A stretch of DNA of 64,000 nucleotides from Apostichopus japonicus (taxonomy: Eukaryota; Echinodermata; Holothuroidea; Aspidochirotida; Stichopodidae), in assembly GCF_037975245.1 (NCBI RefSeq), contig NC_092564.1, positions 28,566,984 to 28,630,983 of the forward strand, in the 5' to 3' direction. Below the pieces are notes generated by a model. The model did not search any database and was not told where the DNA came from. It saw nothing but the letters and a program-made list of their open reading frames with translations. This document shows positions 13,761 through 24,305 of this stretch, piece after piece (position 1 is the first letter of the stretch; each line of letters opens with the position of its first letter). Both the position numbers and the translations under genes were made by a program.

Positions 13761-13862
13761 TTCGCCCGACGATCGGGTACATATGCAGGACAGGCGGGCT
13801 GATTTGCCCGACGATCGGGTACATATGCAGGACCGGCGTGCTTATTCGCCCGACGATCGTGT
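13463..13862. repeat. 42-bp minisatellite with CGACGATCGGG core
   Basis: Units contain CCCGACGATCGGGTACAT, then ATGCAGGACAGGCGGGCT. One to two units follow the first copy of the 264-bp duplication and about three follow the second. Forty-two is a multiple of three, so an open frame of 14-residue repeats passes through it; this is not evidence of a gene. Units are GC-richer than their surroundings. Confidence 0.75.
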
Positions 13863-14022
13863 TAATAGGCCCCACCAATTATAACAACAGCCTAGGCCCT
13901 ATTTGCTATAGTACAGCCTAGCTAGGCCTACCTCGCGCACAAGCCTAGAATAACTAACGTTACGAACTGCCAAGCTTTTATTCTGTATTAATTGGAAAAC
14001 AACAAAAAACATACATACATAC

Positions 14023-14092
14023 CCTCGAACACTGTTATCACTTCTTCGTGGAAACCTTTATTTGTAAGAAAAGTTCTTAAAGACTCAGCCAT
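14023..14092 (-). CDS. Putative first coding exon carried by the 4.8-kb element
   Basis: A minus-strand ATG at 14092 opens 23 codons plus one base, ending at a GTATGT donor (phase 1). The peptide starts MAESLRTFLTNKG and continues FHEEVITVFE. This amphipathic pattern (short helix, then G-F-x-E-E-x-I-x-x-F-E) resembles the beginning of SAM-like domains found at the N-terminus of many uncharacterised invertebrate, transposon-associated proteins. The resemblance is from memory of the pattern, not a search. The next exon was not found. The gene would read toward the left end of the element. Confidence 0.45.
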
Positions 14093-14394
14093 TGCTAATT
14101 TATAACCTTTACTCTAGCTTAGACATCCGGTCGTCTGTCTCGTTCATGCCTAGCTGTGTGTACGGCGTGCGTACGTACAGTACAGCGAGTACCTGGCTAA
14201 GCGAAGAATATAGTAGTATATATGTACACAAGTTGTAGCGCTCGTTGTCACACTTATTTTTGTACGGCGTATTTGCAAGTTTTCGGATGACGTAGACGCA
14301 TTTCCGTTCTCTGATTGGATACATTTTTCAGTGGAATACAGAGACTGAAAATGGTAAGATGACATGCCACATGTGATTAGCTGATTGGTTAATA

Positions 14395-14527
14395 AAGTCA
14401 GTCCAAAACAGCGACTGAACGGTGTAACTGATAATACAGTCTAAGTAGAGTGTTTCTCAGTCTAAACTCAGTGTATAACACTGAAAAAAATTTCAGTCTC
14501 AAAGAAGACTGAATTCTTCAGTCTAAC
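14395..14527. repeat. Right subterminal AGACTGA/TCAGTCT repeat array
   Basis: It is the mirror of the left array, with repeated TCAGTCT, CAGTCTAA and GACTGAA motifs running up to the right terminal repeat. It is less dense than the left side, so the two ends are asymmetric. Confidence 0.65.
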
Positions 14528-14543
14528 ATTTTAAGAGAGTACT

Positions 14544-15354
14544 ACATTAAACCCATTGTTGCATGAAACTCACTGCTGAATTAAACTGGGCAATAAAAGT
14601 ATGGCGCTCTTATAAATTAAGTTCATCATCAAGTGTATCAATGTATGGGTGAGCACCGCCAGGATACATCCACTGAGATCCTTATAGAGTATGTCGCAGG
14701 ATAACATTACGGGAAAGTTTTATTCGAAAAGTTTTGTTGGAGAGCAAAGCTCCTCCATAACTTTTGGCTGACCATGTAGAAGCTATTTAAAACGACTCTA
14801 GTATTTCTTGTTTTAAAGAAGCTCACTTCGAAATTTTATGCGTATTATTAAATAATTTGAAGCGTTATGAAACACCCCATACCCTGTAAACACAGCGCAA
14901 AAGACTGGCATCTTTATCAGTCAGGTGCGCACCCACATTAACCCCATCTCCCTATTTACTCATCACGTGTAGTGACATGCATATATACCAGTGCAGTGAT
15001 ACACTATGGTAAATTGCCCATACACGCGTCAGTACGAAGGACATCTTTATCTACCTCTTTTAGTACATCATTATATTAACTGAAGACAAATTTGGCGTCT
15101 CGTAATAAGACATTTGTCCAAACCGCATTTCGAGCCAATTCACGTACGATATTGGAATGACGTCACCGAGGGTATATAAGCAGTATAAACATTTTATTCA
15201 AGGGTTTCACTACTGGTTAGGTCTAAAGCCCTTTAGGCTTTTACAAGGTCTTCATCTTATTCAGATGATGCCAACTTCGATGGAAGGCGATAAAGAATGG
15301 AAATGCTCAGTGATAGGAGGTCTTCTTTTGTGTCAGAGAGACTATCAAACAGTA

Positions 15355-15428
<74 letters not shown>

Positions 15429-15432
15429 CATA

Positions 15433-15463
<31 letters not shown>

Positions 15464-18400
15464 TTCTGTCAGCTTGAATTTAAGAGTTTGTGTAACAGTC
15501 GATCGAACGCAGCTGGTAAAAACGTTCTATTTATCTCACCAACTTGACTCACGTTATTCGTGTGACCACATTTCGTTCAAAATATTAAGTATGTACTTCA
15601 TATTCGACTAAAATTATGCTTCCAGCTTGGATATTATAGCCTTTCATATCTTGATAAAAGCAATATGTATAGCCAAAATATCAGTAGGACTTCCCCACCT
15701 ATATAGGATTTATAAGTTGATTGCCTTCCTGTTGAATATTCATTTGGTTACCGTCAGAAGTAATACTTACACAGGTTTACAATTGCGTCAGAGCAACAAT
15801 GTTACCAAAAGTAATATTTCGCATTTTATATTTAATAAATTTATACAGATGAACCAATAAAGACATTTCTCGATGTCATGGCTATTTTCTGTACGTTCGT
15901 TTGTAATTACAACAGCTCATGGTTGTCACTCCACCCATGCTCATAAATACATTGGGGACGAAATGCATATAATATGACAACATATATATACGTTAACAGG
16001 GTTAAGAAAGCCAACATGAAGACCAACAGCCCAGCCCTAAAACACCATTATATAGCATCCATTATAATTCAATAATTAATTTCACTAATGTGGTGTCAAA
16101 TTCCGTCTATAACTATTCCCGACAGATATACGACTAACTCAAATATGAATATTCAATAGGCAAATATCTCGAATTAAACTCATCAATTGATCTACATCCT
16201 CGCAAGCAAGAAATTCGTATAGGCATGTTCTAATCTGTGAAGGATATAAATTATGCTAAAGGAAATGCGTGTTTTTTTTTTTTGGTTCATGGAAATCCAT
16301 TTCCTATCAGATGTACCATATAGCAAATAACTATGATAAACAGGTGTTAAAAGTAGGTTTTCACTCCTCTGTTAAACATATCAACATGCATTCAATCACG
16401 TGACCGTAGCTGTAGTAGAATGAATGGGAATGTTAAATTATTATAAGCCCTGGATTCCGCGTCCATGACTAACGTTATAGTAAAATGTCTAAGCCTTATA
16501 CAAGCTTCATCCTTTTGTTGCTGCTGGCAAGTTTTCCTTGTCTTCATTTTTATTTTATTTTTACAAATTCACAAAAACTACGCATCTCATACATGACAGG
16601 GCTCCTGTCTGATGTGTCCAATAGAATATACTAACAGATTTAATGAAACCATTAAATATAACTAAGGCACAAATGTTACAAAAAATCATAATAAACATCT
16701 CGAAAGACAATATGAGGAATAGAAATGAAAGTAATATAGTCGACAGAATGAAAATGAATTAAAACTCCTCGGTGGAAACGCTTGACTGCCAACGGCACCA
16801 CGCGGCTTTACATGCTTACTAATCGTCAGTAGCAACCAAACAAATGCACGCAGTTTTTCTCGCTAAATTGGCGCCCTTTCACTCAAGCAGTTACTACATA
16901 TAGCTTTTATTGTTTGATAAGGTCTATTCATATACATAGACGGCATGGCGAGGTGATTTGTTATTTTGCTCCCGTCGAGTCGAGACAGCTTTTGTCATCT
17001 CATTTAACGGCAAAAGACAAAGCATTATTCTACCAGGGCCGACAGTTTCCGTTCAAAATATGGAATTATCCGTTTCAGTCCATTTCCTTTAATTTATCAT
17101 AAGCAGACAGGCCTAATTATTTGCTGGAGCCGCGGGCGCATTCGCGATTATTGTCTAACAATACCATTTCCTTGTCAAAATTGTACGGATGTGTATTTAA
17201 ACGAACGCTCGAACAGGAGAAAACTTTCGTAAAGTTTGTAATTATTAAGAAAATTAGGATGAAATCTCTTTGTGTTGCAATATATATATACATTTAACAT
17301 TATTACTTTTCCATGTTCAGCTACTTCTTGGAATTATTGAGTCATTGACCTCCGAAAATCGAAGCCCGCCACCATTTTATATCTTGCACATGGTGTATTC
17401 ATTAATAAACAAATCGAGGAAACATGTTTCCCACTTAACGAAACAAAGTTCAATTGAACTAGATTTTGAAACCAACTCTCCTGGTTAAATCATTTACAGT
17501 GTGACCCTTAAATGAAAGAACAGGCTCTGCTCTCGAATACAAACATTTTAGGATTTACATTGCATAACTTGAAATTCCATGCATGCGTCAATTATTCAGC
17601 AGTGAAACGTTTTTACAAAAAAAAAGAAAAAAAAAAGATGTCAGATACTTTCATATTAATTAGATCGCAGGCTGACTCATTTAAAGGGCTTCATCTGTAT
17701 TACCAGAGGATATGCTAGAAAAATCAAAATTGGTCCCATAATATCAGGAAAAGCAGACATCTCGTATCGCTATCGTTAGTTAGCACTTTATAGACTAGAC
17801 TTTTTTAATTTAATATTTTGCATATACATAATGTTGAAGTGCATGAGGACATTTCCGTTGCGAGCGTAATTAATTATTAAGTTTAATTGCAAACTGTTGA
17901 GATTTTTTCAGTTGCAAATTGTTGACGTAATAACTGAATAATCAATAATTTGATTGAAAATTGCGATTGTATATCTTTATAGAAAGATCTTAACATTTCG
18001 ACGGCTCCTTAACGATTTCATACGGAATGTCAAGAACTTAAAGGTAAAAGCTATAAATGTCTTTTCTGGAATTAGTTCTGATCGGCTAAATGAATGGTTC
18101 CCATGTAGCTAGTGACGGCCAAATGTTCCCTACGAGTTGGAACAGGATTGCTCATTTATTTAACTTTCTATCGTAGTTAGGTATAATACTGATGACCTTA
18201 ACTAGGAAGAACGAACAACCATTGGACTCGGCAGTATATGGTGATCACAACGCGTGTATACGGTACTAACTTCCATTAATACCAACCTATGTATATAGGA
18301 GTGGTTGTTACATGTACTAGCACAATGGACTATAGCTAGAATTATATATTATTTGTCAAAGATTAAACCATCCAATAGAACACACATGTGAGTCCATGAA

Positions 18401-18639
18401 GAAACCCCTTATACTTTAAATACTCAATATTATGAACCATTGAAGTATTACTTCCATATTCTTCAAGATTTTCTTCGCCATCTCGTTGAAACTCGATATT
18501 ATTAGGTAAAGCTTGCAAGGTACGAATCCTACAGTGTCCCTGGTGGTATATATACCTTTTTATTTCATTTGACATTGTTGCAATTAGTTCGGCCACTTAC
18601 ATGATATGTTTCGGTTGTATACACGCTATAGACAACCCA
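14544..18639. other. Intergenic, no supportable gene
   Basis: Contains the compound microsatellite at 15356-15463 and A- or T-runs (about 16270 and 17619). Short open frames do not resemble known proteins. Confidence 0.6.
15356..15463. repeat. Compound (AT)n-(GT)n microsatellite
   Basis: About 65 bases of AT are followed by ACATATACATATGTAT and then about 28 bases of GT. Confidence 0.97.
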
Positions 18640-19700
18640 CTTTATGTCTCCCTACATATTGGTTGTCCACATGATAACATGAAAGAATATATACAGGCCT
18701 AACACACCAATGTGTTTGTCCTTCACCTTGATTCTCCATATGATATAAGAATATAAAGGCCTAAAAAACTAATGTCTCCCTATACATCATGGGTGGTTGT
18801 CCATATGATATAATAATTGACAGGTCTAACACAGTAAGGTGTCTACCTACACCTTGTTTGTCAACATGATATATAAGAATATACACGCCTAACACACTAA
18901 TGTTTCTCCCTACACCTTGGTTATCCATATGATATGAGAATATACAGGCCTAACACACTAATGTGTCTACCTACACCTTGTTTGTCCATTTGATATAATA
19001 TACAGGCCTAACACACTAATGTTTCTCCCTACACCTTGGTTATCCATATGATATGAGAATATACAGGCCTAACACACTAACGTGTCTCCCTACATCTTGG
19101 TTGTCCATTATGATATAAGAATACAGGCCTAACACACTAATGTTTCTCCCTACACCTTGGTTATCCATATGATATGAGAATATACATGCCTAACACACTA
19201 ATGTGTCTACCTACACCTTGTTTGTCCATTTGATATAATATACAGGCCTAACACACTAATGTTTCTCCCTACATCTTGGTTGTCCATTATGATATAAGAA
19301 TACAGGCCTAACACACTAATGTGTCTCCCTACACCTTGTTTGTCCGTTTGATATAATATACAGGCCTAACACACTAATGTTTCTCCCTACACCTTGGTTA
19401 TCCATATGATATGAGAATATACAGGCCTAACACACTAATGTGTCTACCTACACCTTGTTTGTCCGTTTGATATAATATACAGGCCTAACACACTAATGTG
19501 TCTCCCTACACCTTGTTTGTCCATTTGATATAATATACAGGCCTAACACACTAATGTGTCTACCTACACCTTGTTTGTCCACATGATATAATATAAGAAT
19601 ATACAGGCCTAATACTAATGTGTTTGTCCTATACCTTGGTTGTTCATATGATTGACCACGACTGTATATGTATATATAGGGCTAAATACACTAACTGAAT
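18640..19700. repeat. Minisatellite, period about 60 bp, about 17 units
   Basis: The unit contains AGGCCTAACACACTAATG, then TGTCTCCCTACACCTTGG, then TTGTCCATATGATATAAG. Unit length varies from 56 to 67 bases and identity is high in the middle, falling toward both edges. No open frame of interest crosses it. Confidence 0.92.
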
Positions 19701-20816
19701 ATACATGTCAGTTTTATGTACGCAGAATGAACGATTCTCTGTATAAATATATTTAACGTGCTGTGTTTTTATTGACGTTTCCATTATAGATAATCCATAA
19801 ATAGGCAATTAAAAAGCAAGGTATCAGTTTTTGTCTCGAACGGCATGCCATGGAAAGTAGAAAGTTATCGTAAATGTTGTCCTCGACACCCTTGGCGTGT
19901 TTCCATAATCACAAAGCTTACGTGTTAATAATTTTTTTATATCTTTAACGGGGAAATTCTTTTATGGCGAAAACAATTCAGCCCTTAGGCTAAAAATCCC
20001 ATTTTCATTTGACGGAGGCTATAGTAATGAATCAACATTAAATAAATCTTATAGAATTTGTTTCCAACATAAAGATTGATGTTCATGATACGAGAGGTTG
20101 ATTATCAATGTGTTGGCGTATTCCAATTAGATAATAATTCAAAGGGAAAAACTTTATAGTTGATATTTGATTCTTATCTGAAATATGTAGCCAATTCATT
20201 ATTTATGATATGTAAAAATATGCAGCTGCTCTGCTTGGTAATATGCATGCCCAGAAATGTATTGAAAGGTTATTGAAATATTCCTACGCTACCTCAAGAC
20301 CTCGATAAAACAGAATCAGAAATATATATCAGTAAGAAACGAATTTACTGAGATATTTACTGAGATATTAACGACAGTTTCTCACGTCGAGATTCCTTAA
20401 AATGTTGTGCCTGGAGCAGAGGGTATTTTAAAGAGAGAATAAGCTTTCACTGCAATATATCTACAATGTCCATGGTACGGAAAATTAAAGGTACCATGCA
20501 TAACCAAAGCGCCAGCTATCTATTAAAGGGTTTGTTTTACCTTGTCGAAATTTCAAACCTTTAGACCATCTTAGTTGGACGATTTAGCCTACAGTGTAAG
20601 ACAAATGAGGAAATTGAGTATAGGCTACCAAGTGACCTGCTTGTTATGTACGCGATCATTACTGTACAGGCCAGGCTGTGCATGCCAGTGAGGATGAGTA
20701 TACTCGTAGTAAATCTGCAGCTATTGCGTGACTCAAGATATCCAGCTTTAGAAGTGTTTACAATCTTTGAAGATATCAAAATTTCTTTGAAATCGACTGG
20801 TGTAGAAAGACTTACT

Positions 20817-20842
20817 GTGAGGGTGTGACGTCACATCCTCAC
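20817..20842. promoter_or_regulatory. 26-bp palindrome centred on a CRE-like TGACGTCA
   Basis: The half-sites GTGAGGGTGTGAC and GTGAGGATGTGAC (right half complemented) differ at one base. The centre is a perfect TGACGTCA, the CREB/ATF consensus. A related half, GTGAGGATGTGACATCAC, recurs at about 21046. No gene lies beside it, so a regulatory role is unproven; it may belong to a repeat. Confidence 0.45.
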
Positions 20843-21475
20843 TTCCTTAACATTTGTGAATAAATTTCTTTGAAAATTATTTACATTTTTTAACGCATTT
20901 GAAAATAATATAATCAAAAATTCTTCAGATGTTTAATCTCAAATACTTCCTTTGACAAATATGAGATCTCCTGACATATCTTTTGGTTGAAAGTCATGAA
21001 ATCTTACAAAAAATTTAGAGAAAAAAACAAAGACTTTTCAGGAATGTGAGGATGTGACATCACAGCTGGTCAGATTTTTGCAGTTTCTACACAATCTGAT
21101 AAAACTTTACACTTGAATATCTCTTTAACCGAAAAAGATATTTGAACAGTTTTTTTTCACCATTGTGTTTCTTTCATTGTCCTCTTTCATATAACATGAA
21201 CATGTATGACATTGACAACTGAACCAATCCTTTAATGTTAAATAGACGATGCCGTCGGCCCCTCAGCACAAACCTGCATGTTAATGTCAATCCATTGTTT
21301 TATTAATTATAATGACTCAACCAAATCATGTCATTTTAGTTTGATATGCACCACATCGTAGGATGACATTCAACACCATTATGTCCTTGACAAATTACTA
21401 GTTATTTGGAGACTTGTATACGTTTCATATATAGAGTATTTTGTTGCTTTTGATGAACTGACCTAATTGTTACTT

Positions 21476-21497
21476 CTCTCTCTCTCTCTCTCTCTTT
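21476..21497. repeat. (TC)n microsatellite
   Basis: A short run of TC dinucleotides. Confidence 0.9.
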
Positions 21498-22397
21498 CTG
21501 TTAGACTGAGCCGTTCAGTCAATTTTACTAGTGGTAGTGGTTTAGATATAGATCTTTGACCGATATATGTGTCATTGTCTACATCACATCAACAATGACT
21601 GTGTTATACCTATAAAGTCACCCTTTAAAAGTAGATCACCATATTTACGTGAAGCGATGTTATCCTTATATATATATATTATATTATGTTCAATTTCCAT
21701 GTTTCGGTGGTTGTTGAGGGAGGCAGACTATATATACCTCGAGCCGTCATCAAGATACACATTTATCGTTCTGTATTTATAGCTATCATGGGTGCCCCGC
21801 TGAATCAAGCGGTGTCTTGTTGCGATTCGCTGCTATTCACGACGTGTATTTGGGGGGACCATCGATACGCCTCCGGGCATCATTTTCCGACTAAAAAGGC
21901 AACCATATTTTCAGTCGCTCTATTTAATGCCATCCCATGTCGCTTAAATAACCTATAATGTGTATTTCTATTTGATACCGTCCCCGTTTTTCATGAAACT
22001 AAATAGTAAGAATATACCAAATATACACCATCCTCGTTAGTAATATTTTTTTTTTCTATCGATGTCTTACACAAAATACAAGTTGTGTTAACAGTTTAAC
22101 AAAGACGGCGGCGACAGACCAATAACCTAGTAAAGTCTAGCGGTGATGAACCCGGCGGCTAAGAGGATTGGATTTAATTACGTCTGGAGACGCTTTACTT
22201 GTTTATTTCAATTTATCAATGGACAACATATTATATACGTACTGTACGTAGCCTATATACCATATAGTATGGTAGACAGTATGTATATACCAATTTACGT
22301 AAAGTAGGCTCTGAAATTGTCACAGCGAGGATTTAATTTTTTGTCTGGATTTTGGTTGCTTTCGGAGTTGTTATGAGGTATACTAGAAAACTTACAG

Positions 22398-22478
<81 letters not shown>
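22398..22478. repeat. (AT)n microsatellite followed by G-rich tract
   Basis: An AT run with one ACAT interruption is followed immediately by GGGGGAGGGGGAGGGG, a purine tract that could form a quadruplex. Confidence 0.96.
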
Positions 22479-22480
<2 letters not shown>

Positions 22481-23363
22481 GGGAGGGGGAGGGGAAGGGA
22501 GATTTCATCCAAAAGTGTATGGAGGCATATACCACCATGAATTGGTGTATACGATAAAATACTGTAAGGTCAAAAGAAACGATTTCCACCAACTTATTTG
22601 TATATAATGGTTGAGAGTTGTGGGATTGGAGATATATAGAAGGGCGGGGGTGGGGGGTGGTTACGATGAGAATGGGATCCGCAGGAGTTAGTTGTGAGGT
22701 GGGATTGCGGTGGATGAGAGGATTGGGACGAGGTGAAAGGTTGAGGCTTAGGCGTACATACTTACACCATGTAGGCTACCCAGTACACAATAACATAACT
22801 CGTGGCAGCTTTCCGGCGGAAGTTACGTAATGATTAGCAAAGCAAAATTGCGCCGAGGAAGTAGCAGAATAATTCAGTTCTTAGTTATTGTAGGCATGAC
22901 TATGCATTTAAAAAGCAAGCTAATTGTTCTGCTGGATGTTGTAAAAGAGATGTATCTTCTTGTTGGACTCTATGGCAATATGCATGGCACAACCAAATTC
23001 GTTCCGCTCTGTATACGCAATCTTACATACCGCATGGCGTTAACCTTTCAACACAACAAATGATGCATAGGATTTTTCTTGTGACAGGGCTGTATGTTTT
23101 TCTAAGTTTCGAAGGAAATTGGATAGTAGCAAGTGTGCAAAACAAGATTAGTGAAAAACTGCATCCCTGTATTTCAAAGTTTTCCACTTCAAAACCCATA
23201 GTATAAGCACTCCACCATGACGCAAGCATGTATGTATAATGTTCTGTGCTGACGGTCCTATAATGAGTACTACGACTGCTGGTATACCGTGCACACTCAA
23301 TTCAGTAATAACCAAAAGAAATAATGGTATTTACCCAGCTCCTTGCTTGATGATAACCCGTTA

Positions 23364-24305
23364 TCATGTCTCTCTACTCTGATACTTATGATGTCTCTCT
23401 TGTAAGTTGCCTACGCATGTATGCTATACTCTGATACTTATTATGTCTCTCTTGTAATAGCCTACGCATGTATGCTATACTCTGATACATATTATGTCTC
23501 TCTTGAAACAGCCTTCGCGTGTATGCTATATACTCTGATACTTATAATGTCTCTCTTTTAATAGCCTACGTATGTATGCTATATCCTGACACTTATGTCT
23601 CTTTTTAATAGCCTACGCATGTATGCTATACTCTGATACCTATTAAATCTCTCTTTTAATAGCCTATACGCATGTATGCTATACTCTGATACTTATTATG
23701 TCTCTCTTGTAATAGCCTATACGCATGTATGCTATACTCTGATACTTATAATGTCTCTCTTTTAATAGCCTATACGCATGTTCGCTATACTCTGATACTT
23801 ATTATGTCTCTCTTGTAATAGCCTACGCATGTATGCTATACTCTGATACTTATTATGTCTCTCTTGTAATAGCCTATACGCATGTATGCTATACTCTGAT
23901 ACTTATTATGTCTCTCTCGTAATAGCCTACGCATGTATGCTATACTATGATACTTATGATGTCTCTCTTTTAATAGCCTATACGCATGTATGCTATATTC
24001 TCATACTTATTATATCTCTCTTGTAATAGCCTACGCATGTATGCTATACTCTGATACTTATTATGTCTCTCTTTTAATAGCCTACGCATGTATGCTATAC
24101 TCTGATACTTATTATGTCTCTCTTGTAATAGCCTACGCATGTATGCTATACTCTGATACTTATTATGCCTCTCTTGTAATAGCCTACTCATGTATGCTAC
24201 TCTGATACTTTTTCTGTTTCTCTTGTAATAGCCTACGCATGTATGCTATACTCTGATACTCATATGTCTCTCTTGTAATAGTCTACGCATGCATGCTATA
24301 CTCTG
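23364..24305. repeat. Minisatellite, period about 51-54 bp, about 18 units
   Basis: The unit contains AGCCTACGCATGTATGCTAT, then ACTCTGATACTTATTATG, then TCTCTCTTGTAAT. Many units are exactly 51 bases, a multiple of three, so both strands show 17-residue repeat frames that are not genes. Edge units are more diverged. Confidence 0.92.

Larger units (their letters stand above)
9747..14540. mobile_element. 4.79-kb terminal-inverted-repeat DNA transposon, unclassified and probably non-autonomous
   Basis: The ends are exact 14-bp inverted repeats, ACTCTCTTAAAATG at 9747 and its complement ending at 14540. They are flanked by ACT on both sides (9744-9746 and 14541-14543), which fits a 3-bp target duplication; a TA duplication with a 13-bp repeat fits equally well. 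Inside each end lies a dense array of AGACTGA/TCAGTCT motifs, many forming short palindromes such as AGACTGAAATTTCAGTCT. I find no intact transposase. Minus-strand coding remnants lie at 14023-14092 and 12430-12689, and a small MITE sits at 10627-10729. The short TSD and repeat-rich ends do not match hAT; the superfamily is open. Confidence 0.75.
19701..23363. other. Intergenic, no supportable gene
   Basis: Holds the CRE-centred palindrome, the TC and AT microsatellites and a G-rich stretch at 22479-22740. I see no exon with convincing splice context. Confidence 0.6.

Noticed and set aside
13721-13921. Frame of 14-residue GYICRTG-type repeats
   Set aside because: Explained by the 42-bp minisatellite inside the transposon.
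14098-14104. TATAAA upstream of the exon at 14023-14092
   Set aside because: It lies only about seven bases before the ATG, too close for a TATA box that sets a start site upstream of that codon.
23970-24205. Open frames with 17-residue repeats on both strands
   Set aside because: The minisatellite unit of 51 bases preserves frame; there is no start context, splice partner or known protein.
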